From contig NC_019689.1 of NCBI RefSeq assembly GCF_000317025.1, positions 1,465,501 to 1,529,500 on the forward strand: 64,000 bases of DNA, in the 5' to 3' direction. This stretch comes from Pleurocapsa sp. PCC 7327. Its GTDB lineage: Bacteria > Cyanobacteriota > Cyanobacteriia > Cyanobacteriales > Microcystaceae. A model generated the notes under the pieces. The model was given only the letters and a program-made list of their open reading frames with translations. It ran no database searches and was not told the origin of the DNA. Position numbers and translations under genes: made by a program. This document shows, piece by piece, positions 55,411 to 64,000 of this stretch. Every line of letters begins with the position of its first letter. The stretch's first letter is position 1.

Positions 55411-58400
55411 CTTCTACTGCTATATCCACTCAAATTTTGCACCTTTACTGGAGCTAATTTTTTCTCTCCGGTTAACCGACGCAACCAGCGATAGAAATTA
55501 TAGATATAAGTGAATATAACGGGAACGACCACTAATGTTAGCAAGGTAGAAGTGGCAAACCCCCCAATCGCGGCGACTGCCATGGGACTGCGAACTTCTC
55601 CGTCTGCTCCCAACCCCAGGGCAATGGGCAACATTCCAGCGATCGTAGAGATGGAAGTCATCATAATAGGTCGAAAGCGGGAGATACTAGCATCAAATAC
55701 GCTCTTAAAAAGCGATTTGCCCGCTTTAATTTCTATTAAGGCAAAATCTATTAACAAAATAGCATTTTTGATAACCAATCCTACCAGGAGGACGATCCCG
55801 ATGAGGGCATATAGCCCAAACTCTTTCTGGGTAATCAATAGGGCTAAGAAAGTACCTCCCACCGATAGCGGGAGAGATGCCAAAATGCCAAACGGATAAA
55901 GAAAATTGTTATACAGGAGCACGAGGATGGCATAAATTGAAAGGATTGAGAGTCCCAAAGCGCCTAAAAACCGACCGAAGATCTCGCGCATAATTTTGGC
56001 ATCGCCTGCGGGTTCTTCTGTGACTTCGGGAGGTAGAGAATTCATAGCGGGTAAGGCTCTTACTTTAGCGACGGCTTGTCCGAGGGACAGACCTTGCAAA
56101 TTGGCGCTCAATTCCACCTGTCGATTCCGGTTGAAGCGCTTAATTTCTGCCGGACCGCTGCCTAGGCGAATATCGGCTACCGCGCTGAGGGGAACTAAAG
56201 TGCCGTCATTGCCAGGAATGCGAAGATTTTTCAGAGTTTCAATATCGTTGCGCCGTTTGGGTTCTATCTGAACTCGAATGGGAATTTGTCGGTCGGGAAG
56301 ATTAAATTTTGCCAAGTTAGAATCGTTATCGCCGATGAAGGCAAGCGAGGCAGTTCGGGCGATCGCCTGTACGGAAACGCCTAAATCGGCTGCCCGTTCG
56401 GCATTTGGTATGATGACAATCTCCGGTTTGACCAAACTAATAGTGGAAGTAACCTCTACCAAACCCGGAACTTCGCGCATTTGTCTTTCTACTTCATTGG
56501 CAGTTTTCGTCAGAACGGGAATATTTTCGCTCTTGAGGACGATCGTTAAATCCTTGTTACTGCCCGCCCCGCCTTGGGCGCGAAAACTAACGCGAGCACC
56601 TGGAATTTGCGAAAATGCTTCGCGCATTTCTTCCTGAAATTGTTTCTGGGAGATGTCCCGTTGCTCTTTGGGCGTAAGTTTAACGTAAATAGTTGCATTG
56701 TTAATTCTGTCCTCATTGCCAATGGTAGCTAGAACATTTTCAACGGCAGGCTTATCTTTAAGCAAGCGATAGATTTCTTGGCTGACTTGTTCGGTTTCTT
56801 GAAGCGTAGAGCCGGGGGGCAATTCGACAGATACGGTACTCAACCCCGTATCGCCGCTATTAAATAAGCCTTTGGGAATGAAAGGAATCAGTTGTACGCT
56901 GCCGATGAAAAACGCGATCGCGATTAACATTGTCGTAATCCGATGTCTCAGCGCCCAAGCCAAAATGTTGCGGTAAGGTTGTATGCGATATTGGATTTTT
57001 GAATTTTGAATCGTGGATTTCTTTTTCGGTTTCAAAACATAAGCCGCTAGCATTGGGGTGAGCGTGCAAGCGACGAGGGTAGAAAAAATAGTCGAGACGG
57101 CAATAGTTACGCCAAAAGGCATAAAAAATTGCCCTGCTACCCCTCCCATAAAGGCAACCGGAATGAAAACGGCGATAATTGTGGCAGCCGTCGCCAAGAC
57201 TGCTAAGCCCAATTCTTTTGCACCATCTAATGCCGCTTGCATGGGTTTTTTACCCATCAACAAATGCTGGTCGATAATTTCGATCATGCACACTGCATCG
57301 TCGATTAAGTTCCCAATCGCCAGCGCTAGTGCCAGAAGCGTCATATTATTGAGGGTGTAGCCAAAAACTTTCATCATGCCGAAGGTAGCAATGATGGAAA
57401 GCGGCAGAGACAGCGCCGTAATTAAGGTTACTCGCGCATTCGACAAAAATAACCCGATGGTAATTACTGTCAGCAGGCAGCCAAAGACCAGATCGTTAAT
57501 CATGTCTTGGTAAGAAGCCCGAATCGCATCGGCACGAGTAAAAATTAAATTAAATTTGATATCTTGAGGCAGCGTTTTTTTCAGTTCTTCTATCTTTTGG
57601 CGCACGCCTTCTTCAACGCTGACCAGGGTACTACCCGTACTCCGCCGCACGGAAAAAGCGACCACGGGTTTTCCATTTAGAAATGCCGATTGTCGCGCTT
57701 CGCCACGGTCATCTCTGACTTGACCCAAACTCGATAGCGGGACTGAATCCCCTCCCGGCAATACGATGGGATATTTTTGTAAATCTTCGACGGTTTTGGC
57801 ACTGCCTAAAGTGCGGACGTTTTGTTCGCTGCCGCCGATTTCGGAGCGACCCCCAGGCAAGTTAACATTAAAGTTGCGAATTTGGTCGTTAACTTGAGTC
57901 GCTGTAATGCCATAGGCTTGCAGGCGACTCGGATCGAGATCGACGCGAATTTCTCGGTCGAGTCCGCCGAGGCGATCGATTTGGGCAACGCCCGGAACAT
58001 TGACCAGTTCTCGATTAATTGTGCGATCGAGGAGATCGCTGAGTTCGGCGACGGATCGCTTCTGGGAACTGACGGCGTAAGTCATGACCGCACCGCCAGC
58101 AAATTGTACTCGCTTGACGATGGGGTCGTCGATGTCTTGGGGTAAGTCTTGGCGAATTCGATCGATCGCGTTGCGAACGTCATTGGTAGCGCGATCGCTA
58201 TCCGTTCCCAAGACGAAATTAACGGTTGTGGTAGAAGTGCCGTCGGTAACCGTTGAGGTAAGCTGGTCGATATTGCCGATGCTGGCGATCGCGTCCTCAA
58301 TTTTTTTGGTGACCTCGGATTCGAGTTCTTCCGGTCCTGCGCCGCGTTGCGTTACGGTAACTGTCACCGATGGAACGTCAATATTGGGACTATTATCGAT

Positions 58401-58505
58401 ACCCAGGCTTAAAAACGAAAAAAATCCAACTATTGCTAGAACTAGGAAAGTTACGATAACAGGAATCGGATTTTTAATCGACCAAGCAGAGATATGAAAT
58501 GACAT
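55407..58505 (-). CDS. RND-family efflux permease (AcrB/HAE1 type)
   Basis: A 1,032-residue inner-membrane proton-driven pump. It opens SFHISAWSIKNPIPVIVTFL, has twelve membrane helices and two large periplasmic loops, with 'GATVIAVFIPVAFMGGVAGQ'-like text (TIIAVFIPVAFMGGVAGQFF) in the fourth to sixth helices and ALAIGNLIDDAVCMIEIID with the proton-relay Asp pair. The second half repeats the pattern. The adaptor gene lies upstream on the same strand, so they form a pair; the outer-membrane partner is not in the window. Substrates (drugs, metals or lipids) cannot be told from sequence. Confidence 0.93.
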   Translation of the reverse strand: MSFHISAWSIKNPIPVIVTFLVLAIVGFFSFLSLGIDNSPNIDVPSVTVTVTQRGAGPEELESEVTKKIEDAIASIGNIDQLTSTVTDGTSTTTVNFVLGTDSDRATNDVRNAIDRIRQDLPQDIDDPIVKRVQFAGGAVMTYAVSSQKRSVAELSDLLDRTINRELVNVPGVAQIDRLGGLDREIRVDLDPSRLQAYGITATQVNDQIRNFNVNLPGGRSEIGGSEQNVRTLGSAKTVEDLQKYPIVLPGGDSVPLSSLGQVRDDRGEARQSAFLNGKPVVAFSVRRSTGSTLVSVEEGVRQKIEELKKTLPQDIKFNLIFTRADAIRASYQDMINDLVFGCLLTVITIGLFLSNARVTLITALSLPLSIIATFGMMKVFGYTLNNMTLLALALAIGNLIDDAVCMIEIIDQHLLMGKKPMQAALDGAKELGLAVLATAATIIAVFIPVAFMGGVAGQFFMPFGVTIAVSTIFSTLVACTLTPMLAAYVLKPKKKSTIQNSKIQYRIQPYRNILAWALRHRITTMLIAIAFFIGSVQLIPFIPKGLFNSGDTGLSTVSVELPPGSTLQETEQVSQEIYRLLKDKPAVENVLATIGNEDRINNATIYVKLTPKEQRDISQKQFQEEMREAFSQIPGARVSFRAQGGAGSNKDLTIVLKSENIPVLTKTANEVERQMREVPGLVEVTSTISLVKPEIVIIPNAERAADLGVSVQAIARTASLAFIGDNDSNLAKFNLPDRQIPIRVQIEPKRRNDIETLKNLRIPGNDGTLVPLSAVADIRLGSGPAEIKRFNRNRQVELSANLQGLSLGQAVAKVRALPAMNSLPPEVTEEPAGDAKIMREIFGRFLGALGLSILSIYAILVLLYNNFLYPFGILASLPLSVGGTFLALLITQKEFGLYALIGIVLLVGLVIKNAILLIDFALIEIKAGKSLFKSVFDASISRFRPIMMTSISTIAGMLPIALGLGADGEVRSPMAVAAIGGFATSTLLTLVVVPVIFTYIYNFYRWLRRLTGEKKLAPVKVQNLSGYSSRS

Positions 58506-58558
58506 TTGAGTGATTTTTATTAGTTAATTGTTATTAATTAGGCATCAAGTAAAAATCA

Positions 58559-58602
58559 GTAGTGCGAGCGAGACGCTCGCGCGAGCAAGATGCCCGCACT
58601 AC
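58559..58602. repeat. Dispersed palindromic repeat, copy 2
   Basis: Bounded by GTAGTGCG and CGCACTAC, with the internal palindrome GCGAGCGAGACGCTCGC and a GCAAGATGCCCG core shared with copy 1 at 49411-49448. It lies between the permease and adaptor genes and could form a processing hairpin in their transcript. Confidence 0.6.
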
Positions 58603-58674
58603 GAATTCAAAATTGTTCGACTTATTATTGCAAAACTCTTTAGTTGCAAAACAAAAGTTACTTCCTGGCAGGCG

Positions 58675-58816
58675 ACGAGGAAAAAATAACTTCTTACTAA
58701 TAGCGTTCATTGAAATCAATTTATTGAAAACTAGATATCTTCTGTACGAGGAAAAAATAACTTCTTACTAATAGCGTTCATTGAAATCAATTTATTGAAA
58801 ACTAGATATCTTCTGT
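58675..58816. repeat. 71-bp tandem duplication
   Basis: Two copies of a 71-bp unit beginning ACGAGGAAAAAATAACTTC lie head to tail at 58675-58745 and 58746-58816, with no difference seen. They sit in the spacer upstream of the permease gene. The duplication looks recent and non-coding. Confidence 0.85.
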
Positions 58817-58841
58817 ACGGGTAAGGCATGTTTTGCTCCTA

Positions 58842-60428
58842 CTAGGGACTGATAACTGAGATGCGATCGCCGTCTTTGAGATAGGCTGCTCCTTTAACGA
58901 CGACGCGATCGCCGGCTTGCAATCCCTCGACAATTTCAATGCGATCGCCCGAAAGAAGCTCTCCTGTTTTAACTGGCTGTGCCTTAACGGTTTGGTTTTC
59001 TTGAAGGACATAGGCGATGGAACTACCATCTGCTTGCGGTAAAATGGCTCCCATCGGTGTAGTTAAGCTAGTGGCGGTAGAGGTCGTAATCGAGGCACGC
59101 AAAAACATACCCGGTTTTAAACCACTCTGGGCGGGTAAATCGACTTCCACTGTTGCTTGACGGGATTCTTCATTAACGATGGGGATAATTTCTCTCACTC
59201 GTCCTACCAGTTTCAAGTTACTATCCACATCAGAAGTAATTTCTACCGATTGTCCCATACGGATGAGAGGCAGTTGCGTTTCAGGAACCTTAACTCTCAG
59301 TTCTAAGCGCCCGTTTTCAATGATGGTAAATAGTTTTTCAGAGGTTGAGGTAAGATCGCCGACGCGAGCCTTTCTTTCGGCAATTTTGCCGCTTACAGGC
59401 GCGATGACTCGCGTATCTTTCAACTGTGCCATAACTACTTTAACTTGTCCTTTGGCTTGGGCAAGTTTGGCGGCTGCTTGGGCAATTTCCTCTCGACGGG
59501 CACCCGTTTCTAGTTCTTTGAGTTTTTGCTGTGCTTCTCGCAGTTTTGCTTGTGCTGTATTGAGGGCAGATTGCTTGCTGCGTTCTTCGTTGACGATCTC
59601 GTCGAGGCGATCGCGCGCGATCGCGCCTTCTGCTTCTAGATTCCGATTGCGTTCTACTCGCTTTCTGGCTAATTCTAAATCGGATTCAGCTTGCATTGCT
59701 TCTGCTTGTGCCATTCTCACCTGTTCTCTCGCCCGTTCGATTTCTTCCGAACGATTTCCCGTCCGTAGTTTCTCTAAATTGGCTTCTGCTTCGGCAACGG
59801 CTGCTTGTGCCTGTGTCAATTCTGCCTGGAGAACCGAATCATCGAGTTTAACCAGCAATTGTCCGGCTTTGACAAAATCGCCTTCATCTACTAAAATCTG
59901 CTGAATTTGCAGTCCCGTTGCTTGAGAGGTGACGGGAGTCATTTCAAATGCCGCTACCGTACCCGTCGCTTTCAAGGTGCGATTGACGCGAGAGGTTTTG
60001 ACTTCTGCTACGGTTACGCTTTGAGCAGGAACTCGAACGTTAGCCATAGGTTCGACAGCAGGACTTTTAACTGATTTGTGCCCTGAAAAAGGTAAAAAGC
60101 GAGTTCCTATCAGCGTTATTCCAATGCCAATGCCAACACCTAGCAACACGGCGCGTCCGCCCGATAACCAAGGACGAGAAGGTTTTTCTTGCCGATACTC
60201 GATCGCTTCGTTCTCTTGGTCTTCTTCCAAAGCGATCGAAGAAACAACTGATTTACTTTTTTTTTCACAAGGTAGAGAGGAGGTTTTCCCGTTTTTTTCG
60301 AGGAATAATTTCTCTAGCTGTAACTCATCGTAAAGCTGCGAGGCTAGGTATGGCTCCGATCCATTTGTGTCAGCTATAGGCTTTTTGTCTAACTCAGGAG
60401 TGTTTTCATCAAAGTTTTCTTGAAACAC
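58842..60428 (-). CDS. RND efflux periplasmic adaptor (membrane fusion protein)
   Basis: A 528-residue protein starting with GTG. Residues 1-85 are a polar cytoplasmic extension with KKSKSVVSSIALEEDQ; a membrane helix (about 90-110) is followed by the lipoyl half-motifs, a long coiled-coil hairpin (about 205-330) rich in Ala/Glu such as LTQAQAAVAEAEANLEKLR, and the beta-barrel and membrane-proximal domains with APVSGKIAERKARVGDLTS. It bridges the RND pump to the outer membrane. The extended N-terminus is unusual, since most adaptors begin at the membrane anchor. Confidence 0.88.
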   Translation of the reverse strand: MFQENFDENTPELDKKPIADTNGSEPYLASQLYDELQLEKLFLEKNGKTSSLPCEKKSKSVVSSIALEEDQENEAIEYRQEKPSRPWLSGGRAVLLGVGIGIGITLIGTRFLPFSGHKSVKSPAVEPMANVRVPAQSVTVAEVKTSRVNRTLKATGTVAAFEMTPVTSQATGLQIQQILVDEGDFVKAGQLLVKLDDSVLQAELTQAQAAVAEAEANLEKLRTGNRSEEIERAREQVRMAQAEAMQAESDLELARKRVERNRNLEAEGAIARDRLDEIVNEERSKQSALNTAQAKLREAQQKLKELETGARREEIAQAAAKLAQAKGQVKVVMAQLKDTRVIAPVSGKIAERKARVGDLTSTSEKLFTIIENGRLELRVKVPETQLPLIRMGQSVEITSDVDSNLKLVGRVREIIPIVNEESRQATVEVDLPAQSGLKPGMFLRASITTSTATSLTTPMGAILPQADGSSIAYVLQENQTVKAQPVKTGELLSGDRIEIVEGLQAGDRVVVKGAAYLKDGDRISVISP

Positions 60429-60701
60429 GACTATCCCTCGGGTAATAGGTATAGAAAATTCTTTATGAAGAATTGTTAATTATCGACCTTATCTAATGTA
60501 GCGAAAAAATAGAGCATTGCTGAATGCGATCGCGTCAAACACCGTAAAAAAGTGCGACATATAGCTGTAATCTTTATTTAAACGGTTTTCAGCTTTTATT
60601 ATCAACCTCTCCTTTCCAAATCTCGTCGCAAATCGGTCTGAATTCTACAACCCTAATTGATTGCCATCATCCTGCCAAGCTAATTGTTAGCGATCGCGAT
60701 T

Positions 60702-61377
60702 TTATTGAGATTGAGGAATAGTGAAAGTGACTGTCCTCGCTAGTTTAATCTTTGCGTCAGGCAGGATTCGGAAGGTAACTGACCTGAGTGGTTCGCCTTC
60801 TGTGTATTCAACTGTAAAAAGTCCGGCGCGAATATCCCTTCCTTCTGGGAAGACTCACGTATCTGTTCCCATAACCGTACAGCTTGAGCAGTCTAGTTGA
60901 CTGCTCTTGGGAGCAGTATTTTCCGAGCAACTATCTGACTTGAAAGCGACGCGAGTCGTTTGGCGATTGTTCCATTCGCGCGGCGCAAAGGCTTCTGAGA
61001 ATGGAATTGGAGCGGGAATAAAACTTAAAGCCGCATCGAATAGTCCCGATACAACAAAGTTTTTAACCTCTTTTGTATATAGCAGCTTAACGGTGTTTCT
61101 GTTCTTGTCACTCCGAATCCACTCGCGCTCTTCCCCATCGTTATCGAGTCAAATTTTTAGGACTTGCGGAGGTTCTTTGTGACAGTTAGAATTCTAAGGA
61201 AATTTTTCACACAGCTTCTGGCGATCGACCTCTGACCTCTATTGTGGTAGTTTCTTGTTGTACTGCTGGCGGCTCATTTTCTTGAGCGTGGGTTTTCTGA
61301 ATTATCGTACCGTTGATGATGATTGCGGCTGTTATCAACAGCGCAGGTTTACCTACTTTTCTAGCAAGAATTATCAT
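60702..61377 (-). pseudogene. Decayed secreted-protein gene
   Basis: The first 56 codons encode a signal-peptide-like leader (KPALLITAAIIINGTIIQKT) and stop at TGA. After a +1 shift the frame continues as NCHKEPPQVLKI, stop, LDNDGEEREWIRSDKN, a long coding-like stretch with SFIPAPIPFSEAFAPREWNN and CSSCTVMGTDT, another stop, then VFPEGRDIRAGLFTVEYTEG and a final TIPQSQ-stop. One frameshift and three nonsense codons interrupt a once-continuous gene of about 220 residues. No family is recognised. The DUF2141 gene that follows on the left is not in this frame. Confidence 0.7.
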
Positions 61378-61439
61378 TGTGCTTTATATCCAATAAATTA
61401 AAGGATGACTGCGAATACGAGAACTGCCGCAGCTTTTGA

Positions 61440-61895
61440 CTAGAAGTAATTCAACTGAATCTGAATCTTTGTACTAGAACCCAAGACCAGGACGACAGCA
61501 TCGTTAAACTTGGGCGGCCCCGTGCGTATGACTGGATTTCTAGAAAACCCAAATCCTTCCACCGGAATTCCTAAAGCGTTGCGATTCGCTTCACCATCGT
61601 TATTGGCATCGTGGAGAACTGCGACAGCATAACTGCCGGGTTGCAAATTCTCGAAGGTTACGAGTTGTGGCATGGCTGTAATTGCCATACACTGATTTTG
61701 TACCGCCTCGGTTCCATTACTTGGGAAGCCTTTGCCACTGGCAAATAGACTCAAACAAATTTGCCCTTTTTGGTTTCTCAGTCCATCAACCTCAACGGTT
61801 AATTGGCTGCTGAGTTCGGCTTGGACAGAGGACGGAAGCGCTAAACTTCCCAGTACTGCAAATAATGGAACATTGTCTGGAAATTTTAGCAACAT
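61440..61895 (-). CDS. DUF2141-domain secreted protein
   Basis: A 151-residue protein with a signal peptide ending near SSVQAELSS (residue 26). The DUF2141 domain runs about residues 31-151: LTVEVDGLRNQKGQICLSLF, then LQPGSYAVAVLHDANNDGEAN, whose DxNxDG loop may bind calcium, and FGFSRNPVIRTGPPKFNDAV. These small exported beta-sandwich proteins have no known activity. It lies between a decayed secreted-protein gene and a TetR remnant, so its original operon appears to be eroding. Confidence 0.88.
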   Translation of the reverse strand: MLLKFPDNVPLFAVLGSLALPSSVQAELSSQLTVEVDGLRNQKGQICLSLFASGKGFPSNGTEAVQNQCMAITAMPQLVTFENLQPGSYAVAVLHDANNDGEANRNALGIPVEGFGFSRNPVIRTGPPKFNDAVVLVLGSSTKIQIQLNYF

Positions 61896-61949
61896 AAATT
61901 CCTTCTTTGACTATTGAACGCTCATTAGGTAAGCGAGCGAAAAAAAATA

Positions 61950-62291
61950 TTAGCGGATCTCAATCCCCTCTAGCAAAACAGGAATCATCTCCTCAGCCAT
62001 CTTCTCTTTGGTTGCAGTCTCCCCCGGTTTGTAAACAAAAGGAATGCTTTCTAAGACAGACAAAAAAAAGCCTGTTAGCAATTTGGGATGGACATTGCAG
62101 ATTTTGCCATTAGCTTGAGCTACAGCAAAGAGTTGCATAATCGGTTCAAAGGTTGATTGAAAAGATACTCGCAAAAGACGCTGTTCGGCTTTCTTACTCA
62201 GAGATGGCATATCTGATTGTATCATGCCAAGGAATTTTATCGGCGGTTGGGAGAGAAACCAATCAGCAGCCGCTTGAAGTTGCGATCGCAA
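61950..62291 (-). pseudogene. TetR-type regulator fragment lacking the DNA-binding domain
   Basis: About 113 codons from a TTG at 62291, and about 20 more open upstream to a TAA near 62350. The visible part, such as LQAAADWFLSQPPIKFLGM and LLTGFFLSVLESIPFVYKP, matches the C-terminal ligand-binding helices of TetR-family repressors. The roughly 50-residue N-terminal helix-turn-helix is missing: upstream is only the short spacer to petD. With no DNA-binding domain and no good start, it is most likely the remnant of a truncated gene. Confidence 0.65.
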
Positions 62292-62437
62292 CTCTTTATC
62301 TGCCCGATTGAAAGCATTTTGTAGCCCAACTCGATCTAATGAATTTTGCGGCAGCAGTTGTTAAATAGACTTATCTAACACAAAAAATGCCTGCGATCGC
62401 AAGACAACCGCAGGCACCGGATTAAACTCGACTTGTC

Positions 62438-62920
62438 TTAGAACAAACCGAGAGTCAAGGATTTGTCAATTGGGAAAGTAGCGCCAGCACCCAACCAAAG
62501 TGTTACCACAGTTCCAAACAGGAACATTGCGGTAGCAACTGGACGGCGGAAGGGGTTTTGAAATTTGTTGACGTTTTCGATGAAGGGAATGAGAATCAAC
62601 CCCAGAGGAATCAAAGCTTGGCAAGCGATACCCAACAGTTTATTAGGCAGAATGCGCAAAATTTGGAATACGGGGTAGAGATACCATTCTGGTAGAATTT
62701 CCAAGGGAGTGGCGAAAGGATTGGAAGGTTCGCCAATCATCGCAGGATCGAGAACGGCTAAAGCAACAACTAAGCCAATCGTTCCCAGAATCACAACGGG
62801 GAATACATAAAGTAGGTCGTTGGGCCAAGCAGGTTCGCCATAGTAGTTATGACCCATGCCTTTGGCTAGTTTAGCCCGTAGTTCTGGATCGCTCAGATCC
62901 GGCTTTTTTAAAGTAGCCAT
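62438..62920 (-). CDS. petD: Cytochrome b6f complex subunit IV
   Basis: A 160-residue thylakoid membrane protein with three helices. [20 protein letters not shown] and [20 protein letters not shown] are near-invariant, [19 protein letters not shown] carries the PEWY quinol-site motif, and the last helix ends [12 protein letters not shown]. With cytochrome b6 it forms the quinol-oxidising core that links photosystems II and I. petB lies immediately upstream on the same strand, as in most cyanobacteria. Confidence 0.98.
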   Translation of the reverse strand: MATLKKPDLSDPELRAKLAKGMGHNYYGEPAWPNDLLYVFPVVILGTIGLVVALAVLDPAMIGEPSNPFATPLEILPEWYLYPVFQILRILPNKLLGIACQALIPLGLILIPFIENVNKFQNPFRRPVATAMFLFGTVVTLWLGAGATFPIDKSLTLGLF

Positions 62921-63000
62921 GCGTTTGTTTTCTCCTTAACTAACTCAGGATCGGTTAATCTTAGTAGATTTAGATTAAATCTCAGTTACCAGCGATCGGG

Positions 63001-63019
63001 TAATAGCTAAAAGCTATTA
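63001..63019. promoter_or_regulatory. Short hairpin in the petB-petD spacer
   Basis: TAATAGCT-AAA-AGCTATTA can form an 8-bp stem. It lies in the 167-bp spacer between petB and petD and may affect stability or processing of the dicistronic transcript. A/T-rich and short, so tentative. Confidence 0.35.
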
Positions 63020-63087
63020 CAGCCATTAGCTATTTAAGATCGATTATCGGATGTCTTTTTACGATCGACTGTTCGCTGTTCACTGAA

Positions 63088-63756
63088 TTATAAGGGACCA
63101 GAGATTCCCTGCTTGCGGATCATCAGGAAGTGACCTAACATAAAGACCGCCATTAACCAAGGGAACACAAAGGTATGCAAACTGTAGAAGCGAGTTAGGG
63201 TTGCTTGTCCGACGCTGCTACCGCCACGAATCAACTCAACCAGTTGGTCTCCCACGACAGGAATAGCTGCGGGTACGCCAGACACGATCTTGACAGCCCA
63301 GTAGCCCACCTGATCCCAAGGTAGAGAGTAGCCCGTTACGCCGAAAGAAACGGTGATTACTGCCATGATGACTCCCGTGATCCAGGTTAACTCGCGAGGC
63401 TTTTTGAAACCGCCAGTTAGGTAAACGCGGAAGACGTGGAGGATCATCATCAGCACCATCATACTGGCAGACCAGCGATGGACGGAGCGGATTAGCCAGC
63501 CGAAGTTTACCTCGTTCATGATGTACTCAACAGAGGAAAAAGCTTCGGTAACGGTTGGCTTGTAGTAGAAAGTCATGGCAAATCCAGTGGCGAACTGGAT
63601 TAGGAAGCAAACCAGGGTAATTCCACCCAAGCAGTAGAAGATGTTGACGTGGGGAGGAACGTATTTGCTGGTAATGTCGTCAGCGATCGCTTGAACTTCC
63701 AAGCGTTCCTCAAACCATTGATAGACTTTAGAATCGGTTACTTGCTTAGAAAACAT
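63088..63756 (-). CDS. petB: Cytochrome b6
   Basis: A 222-residue, four-helix haem protein. '[20 protein letters not shown]' contains Cys42, the covalent haem c(n) ligand, and [20 protein letters not shown] and [20 protein letters not shown] supply the paired haem-ligand histidines. The N-terminus [20 protein letters not shown] is typical of cyanobacterial PetB. It is the first gene of the petBD operon; the promoter should lie in 63757-63970. Confidence 0.98.
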   Translation of the reverse strand: MFSKQVTDSKVYQWFEERLEVQAIADDITSKYVPPHVNIFYCLGGITLVCFLIQFATGFAMTFYYKPTVTEAFSSVEYIMNEVNFGWLIRSVHRWSASMMVLMMILHVFRVYLTGGFKKPRELTWITGVIMAVITVSFGVTGYSLPWDQVGYWAVKIVSGVPAAIPVVGDQLVELIRGGSSVGQATLTRFYSLHTFVFPWLMAVFMLGHFLMIRKQGISGPL

Positions 63757-64000
63757 TGTTAAAAGATGCCAAACTATTTCGAGTTATCGAGGGTTTGTGC
63801 TTAATCTGCCGTTACAACTTCTCAGATGACGAGAAGCGCTCGTCTTAGCCAATCGAGCCGAAACCTTTACCCTGACTAAGATTTAAGCATTGCGTCTGTT
63901 TCGTATTGTATCACGTCTAAAACGTAACATTTTGTTTCTTTCTTAAAATTGTTTGTAAAATTTGAAAATTACTTGAGAGTCTACCTGCATTTGTCGCGCT
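63757..64000. promoter_or_regulatory. Upstream region of petBD
   Basis: A 244-bp A/T-rich region without a reading frame, reaching the window edge. It must hold the petB promoter and leader, but no single -10/-35 pair stands out enough to be placed. Confidence 0.4.

Noticed and set aside
59179-59904. 241-codon plus-strand open frame
   Set aside because: It is the antisense of the coiled-coil part of the RND adaptor; Ser/Ala/Arg-rich composition and lack of motifs mark it as a shadow.

Overview
The window is chromosomal DNA of a cyanobacterium. GCGATCGC (HIP1) palindromes are scattered throughout. It carries petB and petD (cytochrome b6f), an NblS/Hik33-type kinase, a Ycf66 protein, the short cyanobacterial Hfq next to dapF, and a fused pyrF-pyrE gene. 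A spliceotide-type RiPP locus suggests a Pleurocapsales-like unicellular or baeocystous lineage; that placement is inference.

Positions 1-25485 form a surface polysaccharide locus, almost entirely on the minus strand and read right to left. It begins with a Wza/SLBB export protein and a Wzc-like chain-length protein whose kinase domain looks degenerate. A pentapeptide-repeat protein and a small ribbon-helix-helix protein follow, then an ABC half-transporter (candidate lipid-linked sugar flippase), a GT8 glycosyltransferase, a cupin and a perosamine-synthase-like aminotransferase. Next come two methyltransferases, seven GT-B or GT2 glycosyltransferases, an exostosin (GT47) protein, a Wzy-like polymerase and a large secreted two-module beta-helix protein running off the left edge. 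Repeated ATGA overlaps indicate translational coupling.

Positions 25700-41600 hold ordinary chromosomal genes: a SUMF1-domain protein, a hydrogenase-type maturation protease, Ycf66, RecQ, NblS, a hybrid sensor kinase, a UbiA prenyltransferase, a GT2-TPR protein, an Asp/Asn beta-hydroxylase-like protein and a UPF0104 flippase-like protein.

Positions 41677-46090 are a nested mobile region. A parDE toxin-antitoxin operon carries one nonsense codon in each gene. An intact ISKra4-type element with an 8-bp target duplication sits just upstream of parD. The toxin gene is split between codons 16 and 17 by a 2,627-bp insert. The insert carries an AvaI/BsoBI-type restriction-modification pair and ends in a sequence with the architecture of an integron attC site. 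Removing the insert restores the parE frame exactly. This is best explained as an integron gene cassette inserted at a non-canonical G^TT site.

Positions 46189-53204 are housekeeping: UMP synthase, CTP synthase, a gamma-glutamylcyclotransferase-like protein, an ECF sigma/anti-sigma pair, ComFB, Hfq and DapF. Positions 53409-55410 encode a compact RiPP locus: a Nif11-type precursor with MYG splice motifs, a radical SAM/SPASM enzyme, and a 54-codon gene with a strong ribosome binding site that occupies the place of plpY. Then follow an RND efflux permease and adaptor, a decayed secreted-protein gene, a DUF2141 protein, a headless TetR remnant, and petD and petB. No tRNA, rRNA or CRISPR array was recognised.
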